Positions 51,790 to 61,791 of a stretch of 64,000 nucleotides of DNA are shown one piece after another. The stretch is from Oegoconia quadripuncta. Taxonomy: Eukaryota > Arthropoda > Insecta > Lepidoptera > Autostichidae. The first letter of the stretch is position 1. Each line of letters begins with the position of its first letter. The notes beneath the pieces were generated by a model. The model saw nothing but the letters and a program-made list of their open reading frames with translations. It was not told the DNA's origin and did not search any database. The position numbers were made by a program, and so were the translations under genes. The stretch is taken from positions 21,201,771 through 21,265,770 of the forward strand of contig OX438743.1 of the NCBI GenBank assembly GCA_949316235.1. Reading direction: 5' to 3'.

Positions 51790-52385
51790 GCCTTAAACAG
51801 GGGTTTACAAGAATCTAAGAAGTGTACTCGCTTTACTACTTTACATAATCATAAGGGCTGGTTTTTCAGAGCTCAGAACGCATCCTTCTCTTAGGAAGTT
51901 ATTAAAATATGGGGAACGGCTCTTTGCAAAGGTTTTCATGTTTTCAAGGACGTCCACTGCTGAATAGGTAGGCCTATGTTTAGTATAAATATTTATTTTA
52001 AGTTAATTTCAATTTATAAACGACAAGTCCTCAAACTACGCTACAAATTTTCTGCTCCAGTTTATCAATGAGGCAGGAAAATTCACGCAATCAATGTACA
52101 GATTATATCGTAAACGAGCTGTCAATAACAGGAGCCACGACTCCCAACGAGTTCTCATTTAAAAAAAATGGATGCCTTTTGCAGGCGACCGGTGTGCTGG
52201 CGAAATTGACAAACAGGACGTGATTTAAATTTTAATGGAAATTGCTAAGTAAAGACATGTTACTGTTCAATACTCTCATCATCTAAGCCGTGTGGTTCCC
52301 GGCAGAGTAGAGTAGAGACCAACCCATTTCTTTCTGTGGGTGTCGTAAGAAACGAATATAAGGTCGGGACCATAACGTCATTCAT
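51790..52385. other. Unassigned
   Basis: No clear repeat. CCCGGCAGAGTAGAGTAGAGACC...GTCGTAAGAAACGAATATAAGG (52295-52365) has the look of a decayed RTE or SINE segment. Confidence 0.3.
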
Positions 52386-52388
52386 CAA

Positions 52389-52656
52389 TGGCTATGTAAA
52401 CAACATTAGGTTTACGATTCGGAGGTCACGGGTTCGATCCCCAGCGGGGATTTTAAATGTCCGCCTGGCTAGCTACCACCATCTTATCTAAATCTGCCGC
52501 CAAACAGCAATGTTAATAGCATTGTTGTCAGAGATAAGATAGCCAGTTCCCCAAATATTTGGGTTTCCGGGTCAGTACGCTTCCACCTTCTGCCTCATCT
52601 TCACTGAAAATCAGGTGTGATTGAGGTCAAGTGCTAACCCGTTGTGCATAAAAAAA
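52389..52656 (+). mobile_element. SINE-A with ~35-bp deletion
   Basis: GGTTTACGATTCGGAGGTCACG, GGGTTCGATCCCCAGCGGGG joined directly to TTTTAAATGTCCGCCTGG. The GTACATGTTTAAGTACTCGG block is missing. The tail is GTGCATAAAAAA. Confidence 0.85.
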
Positions 52657-52659
52657 TAG

Positions 52660-52835
52660 CCCAACGGATTAGCAAGTTGAAATGGCAGTGGACAGGGAAT
52701 TTAGCTCAAAGAACTATGCCAGGACGGCACCGACAAGCGCAGTGTAGAATGTCCACTCCGAAGGTGGATGGAGCTGATGCAGGCCGTTTACATGCCTATC
52801 TTCAGCCGTGGACGTCCTTTGACTGATATGATGAT
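52660..52835 (+). pseudogene. RTE relic fragment
   Basis: The plus frame reads AQRISKLKWQWTGNLAQRT followed by CRMSTPKVDGAD. This matches the RTE IAQRI.KLKWQWAGHIARRT site and the segment after it, with the GRWG block deleted. Confidence 0.65.
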
Positions 52836-52850
52836 TTGAACTTTAATTAC

Positions 52851-53246
52851 GATGGTTAGCAACTCCGACCAGTATACCAAAAGTTGCGGGTTCGAATCCC
52901 GCTAGGGGCATATGTTTGTGTGATGACTACGGACATGTGTACCCGACGAATGGATGTTTTCATTTATAATAAGTATTTATTTACAAAAAAAAATGTATTT
53001 ATGTAGTATATCTACCATCTGGTATCCACAACACAAATGAAATGAAAATCATTTATTCATGGTAGGCAATACAATATGCACTTATGAACGTCATTTGTTT
53101 TTTAAACTACCACTAGCCCGGAACGCGACCACTACTGAGAAGAGCTAGCGAGAAACTCAGAGGGTTTGTCTCTTTTCAAGCTTATATATAGTTGCTTACT
53201 GTGGAACTAGATGGCGTTGTGTGTATGTCTAAGGATATTTATTTAT
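52851..53246 (+). mobile_element. SINE-B interrupted by a LINE tail
   Basis: ACCAGTATACCAAAAGTTGCGG, GGTTCGAATCCCGCTAGGGG and the body up to GGTATCCACAACACAA. The body resumes with GCTTATATATAGTTGCTTAC after the insertion at 53036-53181. Confidence 0.82.
53036..53181 (-). mobile_element. LINE-J variant 3' tail nested in SINE-B
   Basis: Minus-strand sequence nearly identical to 37700-37850 (GAGACAAACCCTCTGAGTTTC, GGTCGCGTTCCGGGCTAG, TTTCATTTCATT tail). About 145 bp, a severely 5'-truncated insertion younger than its SINE-B host. Confidence 0.82.
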
Positions 53247-53774
53247 TTATTTATTATCACTATTATGTACTCCCACATTCCACCTGTTCTCATCACAATA
53301 ACGCCAGTTCCCCCATTTTATTACCCTTAATGACAAAATAATTAAGCCATCATTAAGGGAACCTGTTTCAAAACGTTATCCCGCTGGAATATCAGAGATA
53401 TAAAGTGAAATAACGGTCGGCCATTAGCTAGAAGAGAATTAACGCGCAAGCTATAAACATTCGCTTCCTTATAAAGCTGCTCTCCATATGGGATACGATA
53501 AAATTTATGTTGGAGGCATGTACCTATATACTTTATTTACTTATTTACTACCGTTGAAGTAGTAACTTTACCTTTGGATCCTCGATATGGGGCCATAGCA
53601 AAATCATATATATACTTATTCGTATTCGTATTCGTTGGCGGGCCGGTTTCCGCAACTCGACGTCTGGATGCGCCTATTTTGCGTACGGGGGAATACCTAA
53701 TACTGCCACCCAAGTTCTTGGAGAAAACCGAGCAACTTTGGGATGTTGCCACAGGCAACTTAACGTCACGACCT

Positions 53775-53995
53775 TTATCCCAAATGGGGCGGTCAGAGAT
53801 ATCCCAAACATTACAAAGAAGAAAGAAAGAAAGAAAGAAAAAAATATTTAAACCCATCTCATGCTGATCTCATGATGCACCTGATTGTTTGTGTCATGAG
53901 ATGGGTTCAAATAAACTTTTCTTTCTTTCTTTCTTTCTTCTTTGTTATGTTTGGGATATCTCTGACCACCCCATTTGGGACACAAACAATCAGGT
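53775..53995. repeat. Imperfect palindrome built from two (CTTT)n-tailed copies
   Basis: CAGAGATATCCCAAACATTAC with (GAAA)n and ACCCATCTCATG (53795-53868) is mirrored by CATGAGATGGGTTC, (CTTT)n and GTTTGGGATATCTCTG (53895-53965). CCTGATTGTTTGTGT and its inverse are also present. The two arms are copies of one element in opposite orientation. The phrase GGTCAGAGATATCCCAAAC is shared with coding segment G. Confidence 0.7.
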
Positions 53996-54044
53996 ACAAA
54001 TATTACACAGTCGAGACACATGCAAAAAATAACATTGTGTTTGC

Positions 54045-54215
54045 CATCTAATTGTCGGTGTCGCAAGGTGGAGTCAAAAAGGTCTCCAACTCAGCATGGG
54101 CTGTAGCCGTTCACTACAACGCTGGTTTTCAGTGGAGCCTCCAAATGACGCACGGACACTGGTCAACAAATGTACAAACAAATAACAATTATAATTAATA
54201 GGAGTAATCAGCAAG
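54045..54215 (+). repeat. Dispersed repeat I, copy 1
   Basis: GTCGCAAGGTGGAGTCAAAAAGG, CATGGGCTGTAGCCGTTCAC, GGTTTTCAGTGGAGCCTCC and CGCACGGACACTGGTC. The inverse copy is at 60795-60925. The class is not known. Confidence 0.6.
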
Positions 54216-54245
54216 ATGTGATGAGAGGATACATACCTACGTGTA

Positions 54246-54560
54246 TAAATACAAAGGCTATTATAAAATTTCTGACTATCTGGATGATAAGAATGCGTGG
54301 ACATGAACCGCTCGGCAATATCCAGTATATTTTATTCTTATTTTTCTTTGCCGAATCATAAATTTTACAATTATTTCAAATTGCATTTGTATTGGCTTAT
54401 TTAAAAAGAGCAACCCCGGAGTTTCTTGCTCGTTCTTCTCTGGGGGACTGCCTAGTGAATGAGCGATAATTGTATGTCATGACGATTTCAAATGTTATAC
54501 CTATATATAAATCAAAAATATTTTTAAATTTTAAATATTTTTAAATATTTTTGATTTGAT
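54246..54560 (+). pseudogene. LINE-J relic, last codons and tail
   Basis: GYYKISDYLDDKNAWT and stop (54304), then GAGCAACCCCGGAGTTTC, GCTCGTTCTTCTCTGGGG and a tail of TTTTAAATATTTTTGATTTG. Confidence 0.68.
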
Positions 54561-54564
54561 TTCA

Positions 54565-55145
54565 TTAGTGAATCGTCGAGCACCTCCTTCTCCATTGCTT
54601 GTTGTGTTACCTCGAGCTTTCTTTTGAATCCGTACTGAGAGACCACGTTTCAGTGTCATAAGTCATGGTCATGGTATATAATAATAATAATAAAAGGCAT
54701 TTCTTCATCACAAAGTTAATTTAACAAGTAATTAATTGATTATAAAAAAAAAAAGTCAAACTGTGATGAAAAGGTAGGGACTCAGCAGATTTGCTGATTT
54801 TCAGTCCCCCCCAAGTAGAGTAGTTGCTGCCACCAAGGAATTAATTATTATTACTCTATGAATAAATTTAAACATCAAACAAAAAGAAAAAACTATATCT
54901 AAAATAACTCAAAAACAACTACAAGTGATAAACTATAAAAAAACATAAAAAGACACGATACGAGAAGGTATCATATAGGTAGGTATTTATAAATTTCAAT
55001 ACTTATGTGTGATTGTGCGAGTGAATTTAATTGTTCTCAAATTATTATTACTAATTTAACAAATTGTAAATCATATCCGAATCATATGACTTATTTTGAA
55101 TGAGAAAACGTTGATAAATAAAATACGAGTGTAATTCTATTCTAG
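54565..55145. other. Mostly unassigned, (TAA)n at 54677
   Basis: ATAATAATAATAATA (54677-54692) is a trinucleotide tract. CAGCAGATTTGCTGATTTTCAGTCC suggests a LINE 3' UTR in plus or minus orientation. No coding signal was seen. Confidence 0.35.
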
Positions 55146-55149
55146 TATT

Positions 55150-55400
55150 CTATCACCTATTTGCGACGTTTGGTGTAGAAACGCTTGGGCCGTGGGGACC
55201 GGGTGCTCGCACTCTTTTTAGGGAGTTATCTGAGTGTCTGGTTGATGCATCCCACGATCGGAGGGCTGGCCAATACTTTGGTCAAAGAATCAGCCTTGCT
55301 ATACAGAGAGGCAACGCGGCCAGCCTTCTAGGTACCATTCCACCTACCAGAGACTTGGGGCTAGTTTTTTATTTGTGATTTTTTTATATAATAAATTGCA
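55150..55400 (+). pseudogene. Family X protein, C-terminal ~75 codons, uninterrupted
   Basis: Reads FGVETLGPWGPGARTLFREL, SECLVDASHDRRAGQYFGQR and ISLAIQRGNAASLLGTIPP, to a stop at about 55378. This is the best-kept family X segment here, with the full VETLGPW...RAG.YF.QRISLAIQRGNAAS..GT set. The 3' UTR is AT-rich. Upstream sequence is lost. Confidence 0.65.
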
Positions 55401-55785
55401 TAATTATTGTTTATAAATACATATTAAAAAAAGAGCAAAAAGATAAAATATTCTAGTATCATTTGGACAATTCTAATAAGGTTGAAATCGTTAGCAGAAA
55501 TTTCACTGATCAGCGAACTGCGCGAGACTTAGGTAGAACCAGTGGATCTCAAACTTTTCTTTTGAGGTCTCCGTCTTTAATTTCAATTATTTCACGCTCC
55601 TCAAACATTTCAACGTTTTTGCGTCTGAATATCGTTTTCTTTGTTGTTATTGTCTTCTGGACCATTATTTCTGCAATAAGTAATTCCTTTTTTGAACATT
55701 CTAGCGTGGCGTGAGTGCAAATCGGATTGTTGGAACGAGGTTGCTTCGCAACTCAAGCGTGAAACGAGAAAAGGAATGTAAATTG
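55401..55785. other. Unassigned, 83-codon frame at 55463
   Basis: The frame includes a hydrophobic end (FLRLNIVFFVVIVFWTIISA) that could span a membrane, but nothing else supports a gene. Confidence 0.25.
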
Positions 55786-55990
55786 GCGGCCGACTGGTCT
55801 AGTGGGTCGTGAAGCTACCTTTGTATACATCTATTGCGGGTTCAAATCCAGCTACGGGTAAGTATTTGTATGATAAAAACATTTAGTATTAATATTTATG
55901 TATGTTAATTAACGTTATCTATTATCCGTAGTATAGAGTACCTAGTTTGGAGCTAAATAATTGGGTATGTGTCTGAAATATACATTTATT
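55786..55990 (+). mobile_element. SINE-C, diverged
   Basis: CGGCCGACTGGTCTAGTGGG, TTGCGGGTTCAAATCCAGC, GGGTAAGTATTTGTATGAT and GGGTATGTGTCTGAAATATA. The order is the same as at 50258. Confidence 0.65.
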
Positions 55991-56171
55991 TATATGTCAA
56001 GGGAAGTCCCTATTTTCTTCACGGTTATTCGTGATATACCTGAAATATGTGAAACAGAACTGTTGATTTCTTATTAGCAAGATATAAAGTTTGACACTTA
56101 AGTCGACAGTATAGACGAAAAACATCATAGATAATTTTTTTTTTAATCGGTGCTTTTAACTACTTTCTCAT

Positions 56172-56466
56172 CATCTCAGGCGTAAACATCCCACTGCAGG
56201 GATATAGACCTTCCCTCGTATAATGAGGGAGTATGAGTCCATCACGCAGGGCTAATGCTGGTTGTGGACTTCACATGCCTTAGAATTTTTATTTCTCAGG
56301 CATGCAGGTTCTCTCACGATGTTTTCTTTCACCGTTAAAGAGCAATCGGATATATGCATATAAGTAATTAAATTAAATTTAGAAACTCATTGGTACATGA
56401 TCTGTCTGGGAATCGAACCACGAGCTCCTAAATTGGGAGACCGCGTCTTAACTGAGCCACCGACGC
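56172..56466 (-). mobile_element. SINE-D, full length
   Basis: On the minus strand: GCGTCGGTGGCTCAGTTAAG, CTCGTGGTTCGATTCCCAG, CCAATGAGTTTCTAAATTT, AACATCGTGAGAGAACCTGC, CCCTGCAGTGGGATGTTTAC and GCCTGAGATGATG. Both pol III boxes are recognisable, and the GATGATG end is short and repeated. Confidence 0.85.
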
Positions 56467-56680
56467 TCTACTTTCTATACAATCATATTTGTTAATGAGG
56501 TAGGGATATAACTATGGGATATGTTTTAGAATCTAATAATTTACAAAAAAAAAAACGTTAAGCCAACTTTATTTTTATTTTATCAAAGCAAGAAAAAATA
56601 CAAAATTTATTGTGAAACAACAAAAGAGTTTGAGGATTGTTTTCTTGCCAGAACTGGACACGTGACGTCTGACCCATATT

Positions 56681-58925
56681 TTTTTTGTCGGGGGGAAAAC
56701 ACATTTACGCGTTCGACCCGCCGCTGACGGGCGGCGTCAGCGGCGAGGATATGTGGGACTCACCGCTCCAGACGGGAGCGGTCCTACCCACTAAAAACCC
56801 CCCGGTGTTCCTCCGCGCGCACCGAATCGGCGTGGCCACGGGTACCCCTCGGTAATCGTCCGCAGCCACGCCAGCGCGGCGCCCGCCGCCAGGGCAACGG
56901 CGGCGGCGGGCCCTCCTATAGGCTGGAGCAGGGAGGAATCTCCTGGTCCAGCCACCTCAAGAAGGCGCGTGGGAACACCACGCGCGCCTTCTCGCGAGGC
57001 TTGCGTGTGGGTGGTGACTCCCCCGAGTCACCACCCAGCCTCGCTAGGTAGGGGGGAGAAGGTGGGCATACGCCCTTCTCCGGGTCCCAGTGCGTCTGCG
57101 GCGGATGGGATGAGAGGAGGGATCGGCCTCCCTCTCTCTCTCCGCCGCCTCCTTCTGCGAGATCACGCTCTCGCAGAAGGAGAGGACCGCTTTCCACGAC
57201 CTCTCGTCGCCGACCATAGCCTTGACTATGGCCGGCAAGGAGAGATCGTCCCCTACCGCTGCGACGAGGTCGCGGCGCTCCCCTACCCAGGCTGGGCATT
57301 CCTCAAGGGTGTGCTGCGCCGTGTCCTCGTGGCAGCCACAGTGATGGCACTCGTCGGTCGCTTCCCGTCCGGCGATCCGGTGCAGGTATCTCCCGAAGCA
57401 ACCATGCCCCGAGAGAACCTGCACCGCCCGGAAGGTAAGCGAGCCCCGCATGCGCTCCGTCCAGTCCCTTATTATTGGGCGGAGCGCCTCGACAGTCCGG
57501 TGGCCGGCCCCTGGCGAGGCCAGCCTTACCCCCCAGAACCCCAACACGGACTGTCGAGCCTGGAGTTTCCGCACTTCCACCTCCCTGGGAGCAGGATGCT
57601 CGTCCCGGAGGAGGAGGTCCCTGCGCCACTTGTACAGTGACGCCTGGGCCTCCGCCTCCAGGTCCCAGGGAGGTGTGCCCGCCAATACGCACGCCGCCTC
57701 GCATGAGATGGTGCGATAACCGCGTATGACGCTGACGGCCATCACCCTCTGAGGTTTTCTCAAGAGGGCGATATTACGGGCCGTCAGGGTCTCCGCCCAG
57801 ATCGGGGCCCCGTAAAGGGCCATCGATCGCACCACCCCCATATACAGGTGGCGGCTTGCCGACTTGGGCCCCCCGATGTTTGGCATCAGCCGCCTTAGGG
57901 CAGCTGATGCCGCGATCAATCGGGGGGCCAGGCGGGCGAAGTGTCTGCGGAAACTCCAGCGCGGGTCGAGGACGAGTCCGAGATACCTCATCTCGGGCTT
58001 GACCTCGATCCGAGTGCCACCGACTTGGATGCTCGCGCCGGGAGGTGGCCCCTTCCGGGTGCGGTGGAAGCACAGCGCCTCGGACTTGTGGAGGGCCACC
58101 TCCAGGCCGAGCATCCTTATGCGCCTCGCCACCTGTGCTACTGACACAGTGGCGAGGCGTGCCGCGTCTCGGTACGAGCTTCCCCGGGAGGTCACCAGCG
58201 TGTCGTCCGCATAACAGGTGACCTCTGATCCGGGAAGGAGCTCGCCCCGCAGCACCCAGTCGTACCCAACGTTCCACAGGAGAGGGCCCAGGACCGAACC
58301 CTGTGGAACACCGCACGACGTTTCCCACCTTGCCAGCGTACCATCCCGGACCGGATACTCTACGTATCTCTGCGAGAGGTAGGCCCCGACTATGAGGCGC
58401 AGGTATGGAGGCACATTGTGATAGCGGAGTGCCTCCATGATGCAGGCCCAGGGAAGGGTGTTGAAGGCGTTTGCGATGTCAAGCGACACCGCCAGTAACA
58501 CCCCGCCCTGGGCGGCCGCCTCTTCCGAGAGGGCTTTGATACGGCCGACCGCATCCACGGTCGACCTTCCCTCTCGGAATCCGAACTGACGTTCGGACAA
58601 GTCGGGGCCCACGTCTCGGAGGTGCTTGACGAGGCGACAGCATATAATGCGCTCGAAGAGCTTGTCGACCTCGTCCAGTAGCACGATCGGACGGTAGGCT
58701 GAGGGGGATTCCGCGGGACGCCCGTCCTTCCTTATCAGGACGAGCCGGCCGGTTTTCCAGATAACCGGAAAACGGCCGGACTGTAGACAGGCGTCCAGTA
58801 GACCGCGGAATCTCCCCCCGAGGGCCTCCAGTGCCAGAGCCAGGACGCGTCCCGGGACTCCGTCGGGTCCCGGTGCCGTGTTTTTGGATTTCATCCTTAA
58901 CACGGCCGCGCCTAGCTCTCCCTCC
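56681..58925 (-). mobile_element. 5'-truncated R1-clade LINE with target-site duplication
   Basis: The element is bracketed by GACCCATATT(T) at 56671-56681 and 58926-58936. Its 3' end on the minus strand is GTTTTCCCCCCGAC plus an A-run, and its 5' end begins GGAGGGAGAGCTAGG. It is much richer in GC than its flanks. The 5' part (ORF1, endonuclease, first RT part) is absent, as is usual when reverse transcription stops early. Confidence 0.9.
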
Positions 58926-58945
58926 GACCCATATTTGACCTGTAT
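57044..58945 (-). CDS. R1-type ORF2, C-terminal ~630 codons: RT and zinc knuckle
   Basis: An open frame runs without a break from inside the duplication to the stop at 57044. NTAPGPDGVPGRVLALALEA opens the RT. AYRPIVLLDEVDKLFERIIC, FGFREGRSTVDAV, VSLDIANAFNTLPW (motif A), SCGVPQGSVLGPLLW (motif B), CYADDTLV (motif C, about 58200-58217) and LGLVLDPRWSFRRHF follow. Near the end, CHHCGCHEDTAQHTLEEC is a C-x2-C-x8-H-x4-C knuckle typical of R1/TRAS/SART-type ORF2. The ~38 codons before 58926 belong to the flank. The copy cannot make a full ORF2, but its RT core looks undamaged. Confidence 0.93.
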   Translation of the reverse strand: MQVKYGSEGELGAAVLRMKSKNTAPGPDGVPGRVLALALEALGGRFRGLLDACLQSGRFPVIWKTGRLVLIRKDGRPAESPSAYRPIVLLDEVDKLFERIICCRLVKHLRDVGPDLSERQFGFREGRSTVDAVGRIKALSEEAAAQGGVLLAVSLDIANAFNTLPWACIMEALRYHNVPPYLRLIVGAYLSQRYVEYPVRDGTLARWETSCGVPQGSVLGPLLWNVGYDWVLRGELLPGSEVTCYADDTLVTSRGSSYRDAARLATVSVAQVARRIRMLGLEVALHKSEALCFHRTRKGPPPGASIQVGGTRIEVKPEMRYLGLVLDPRWSFRRHFARLAPRLIAASAALRRLMPNIGGPKSASRHLYMGVVRSMALYGAPIWAETLTARNIALLRKPQRVMAVSVIRGYRTISCEAACVLAGTPPWDLEAEAQASLYKWRRDLLLRDEHPAPREVEVRKLQARQSVLGFWGVRLASPGAGHRTVEALRPIIRDWTERMRGSLTFRAVQVLSGHGCFGRYLHRIAGREATDECHHCGCHEDTAQHTLEECPAWVGERRDLVAAVGDDLSLPAIVKAMVGDERSWKAVLSFCESVISQKEAAEREREADPSSHPIRRRRTGTRRRAYAHLLPPT

Positions 58946-59049
58946 CAACCCTTTTATGCCTCTTTGGGCTGATACAATTATCCAAAGTTTACGCGTATTT
59001 CGGCTACTTATTTTCAAAACAATCTGAAATAATATTTTGTTTATCAAAT

Positions 59050-59370
59050 CAAACTATTGTTATTCAAAATCGTAACATGCTGTTTAATAGGTACCAATAT
59101 TGATTGGATTAGTTGTATTGGGTAAGTGCTAGGTTCAAAGTTGGCTATAACTAATTGTAAAACTACGACCATAAAACAATCGATTGCAGGAACTCTGTTT
59201 CATTAACGATCAAACAAATTTAATACACAGTTCATCTGATATTTCCATTTGGTACACTTGTTCAGAATTGGATTTTTTTAAATTCTTGTCGATTGGAATT
59301 ATATCCTAATTCGGTTTTTACCTCTCGAATACAACCTATGCTGAGATGGGTACCTTCTTCTTCTTATAGT
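59050..59370. other. Unassigned
   Basis: No recognised element or gene. Confidence 0.3.
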
Positions 59371-59373
59371 CGA

Positions 59374-59625
59374 TTGTAAAAGGCTATTATAAAATCACTG
59401 ACTATTTGAAGGATAAGCAAGCATGGACATAGATGTCTTATTATTCATATAAATTATCAAATCACAAATTGTAACCCATAATCTGTTTAAAAGAGCAACC
59501 CTAGAGTTTCTTGCTCGTTTGCTTGAATGAGCCGTAAATTTAAATGTTATATTAATATTAATGGTGACGTTTTCAAGTGATAATTTTATCCTATAAAATA
59601 AAATATTTTGGTTTGAAAAAAAAAA
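59374..59625 (+). pseudogene. LINE-J relic, last codons and tail
   Basis: KGYYKITDYLKDKQAWT and stop, then AGAGCAACCCTAGAGTTTC and the end CCTATAAAATAAAATATTTTGG with an A-run. Confidence 0.68.
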
Positions 59626-59639
59626 TATCAAATTCATGG

Positions 59640-60790
59640 GTCCCTGATTTGACACCACTTTGCGACACCGAAAAGTAGCTACTGCTTTTTTAGATTAGTT
59701 GTTCCATATTTTATGTTGTATAATGCAGTAAATATAACTCGTATCAATTATTTGCAATGGATCAGTTCGTAAAACGCATGTTTGACATTAAATATGTAAG
59801 AAATCCTTGGGGGAAAAAAGATTTATTTTCTACAAAATAGCTCCAAGAGTGAAATTTTTACCCAGAATTGCGAGAAATATTTATTTTATTTTATTTATTG
59901 CCAAACTTACAACTATCTTTACAGGTTTACCCTAATGCGATAGTGCAGTGAAGACTACTTACAATAGTTTATTTTATTTATTTATTGTTATTATTTGTTA
60001 CAATGTTACATATATCCAATCTGGTATCGCTGCGACTTACCTAGGCCGTTCTCGTGTGTATTTATAATTAAACTTTTATGAACCGTGGAAGTTCCCTGTC
60101 GTTACGAAGCCCGTTCTAAAAGAAAGATATAACTTGCCAACTCCAATTACAGTTGAAATTACACAGCGCGTATTTCCTATCGGTTCCACGAATTGAAAAC
60201 CAATATTCAAAACAGGTATCTATTTTACAATTTTAATTAAACAAAATGTTGGTGGCGATTCCGTGTCGCACGCCTAACGTGACATTTAAGCTACTTCATC
60301 CTTTTCTAATTACGAGTATACAAAAGAGACGACATGATTTAGTTCTGTCACTTTAAATTCAGACGATCAATAACATATTGTCAAAGCCTATGTAGACAAA
60401 CAATGGGGTTAATAACTGTCTTTCCTCCTGCTATATATTCATCAACTTTACACGTCGCCATTATTGGGGCACAGCTTCTTGAGAGAAAGAAATGTAGGTA
60501 CAGGCATATCTTATCATCATGTCTTGCTGATTACTCCTATTAATTATAATTCAGTCAACTAATCAATGAAATACTCTTTATTGTACAATTAATACTATAC
60601 AAAGATTTATCAGGCAATCTGAATAACAGGTTTATTTTCCTAGTTCAGATGTCAGTCTCTCACAAGTGAAATAGTATATTTGGGCCTGAATTTTGTAATA
60701 ATGCTGTTGTTTAAATATTTTCTTACCTATTTACCTTATGTGTGAAACAATAATAACAAAACAACAATTCTAGACAAACTATTAATTTGT
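59640..60790. other. Mostly unassigned
   Basis: CATCATGTCTTGCTGATTACTCC (60517-60540) is the inverse of a stretch at 54200-54225. Apart from that I see nothing in this 1.1 kb. Confidence 0.35.
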
Positions 60791-60794
60791 ATGT

Positions 60795-60925
60795 GTATTT
60801 GTGGACCAGTGTCCGTGCGGCATTTGGAGGCTCCACTGAAAACCAGCGTTGTAGTGAACGGCTACAACCCATGCTGAGTTGGAGACCTTTTTGACTCCAT
60901 CTTGCGACACCGACAATTAGATAAC
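60795..60925 (-). repeat. Dispersed repeat I, copy 2
   Basis: GGACCAGTGTCCGTGCGGC, GGAGGCTCCACTGAAAACC, GTAGTGAACGGCTACAACCC and CTTTTTGACTCCATCTTGCG are the inverse of 54045-54180. Confidence 0.6.
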
Positions 60926-60926
60926 A

Positions 60927-61110
60927 ATGGTCGCGGGTTCGAATCCCCCTAGGGGCATATGTTTGTATGATGAATACAGACATTGTGTTCTCGATTTATG
61001 GATTATTTACAAAAAAATGTATTTATGTAGTTTATCAACCATCTGGTATCCATAATACAAGCGTAGTTGCTTAGCGTGGAACTAGCTGACGTTGTGTGTA
61101 CCTATATGCA
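60927..61110 (+). mobile_element. SINE-B, A-box part missing
   Basis: GGTCGCGGGTTCGAATCCCC, GGGGCATATGTTTGTATGATG, ATCAACCATCTGGTATCC and GTGGAACTAGCTGACGTTG. Confidence 0.75.
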
Positions 61111-61114
61111 ATTT

Positions 61115-61790
61115 ATTTATTTATTTTATTAAAAAAGAAGATACTTAGCTTTTAAAACAGTTGTTTGGTTAATATCATAATATTTCGAGGGTGTTCTAAA
61201 TTTTCAAATTAAGTACAGTTATTTGGCCTTTTCTCACATTTCTAGAAAAATGCTCGGTCATTTTAGGAAACTTTCATCTTGTAGAACTCAAGAACATGTA
61301 TTCTGACAGCCTCTTATCTCCGTACTCTCAATATACACTGGACGTTTTATCAATGTCTCACATGTACCTAGATCGCAAATCTTCCACAGAGGTGTTTGAC
61401 CCTTACTCTTTTTAAATTAAACTCACGTGATACCAATCGCATTCTACGCGATACCACGCCACGGGTGTGGAACGCTCTGTAATCGAATACTAATCACATG
61501 TCTGTCGCCATCTTGTACAGCTGTCGACATTCACGTACCTACATGATGCTAGACTACACCAAGTGGAATTCTGCTATTTTGACAATATCAAAAACTATGC
61601 TGAAATAGTGTCAAATAATGCCCTCTTCAATTTAAGAGCTAAGCTCTTGTCGGTGGAGTCCTTTCCACACTTCTCTACATTCCGCATTTTCTTTGACTTC
61701 CTGATACGATACGGCATTTACTTTTGAGCATAGTGGAGGGGAAGAGGAAGAGAGGAAAGTCTAGAAGAACATACATGGCAAAGTAAAGGA
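61115..61790. other. Unassigned
   Basis: No recognised element. Scattered short plus frames without motifs. Confidence 0.3.
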
Positions 61791-61791
61791 A

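Noticed and set aside
53537..53857. Possible gene on either strand (97 and 106 codons)
   Set aside because: No domain. The frames run into a (GAAA)n palindrome and disagree with each other.
57303..58985. Minus- and plus-strand frames of 100-220 codons overlapping the R1 ORF2
   Set aside because: They are shadows of the real RT frame in GC-rich sequence and contain no motifs.
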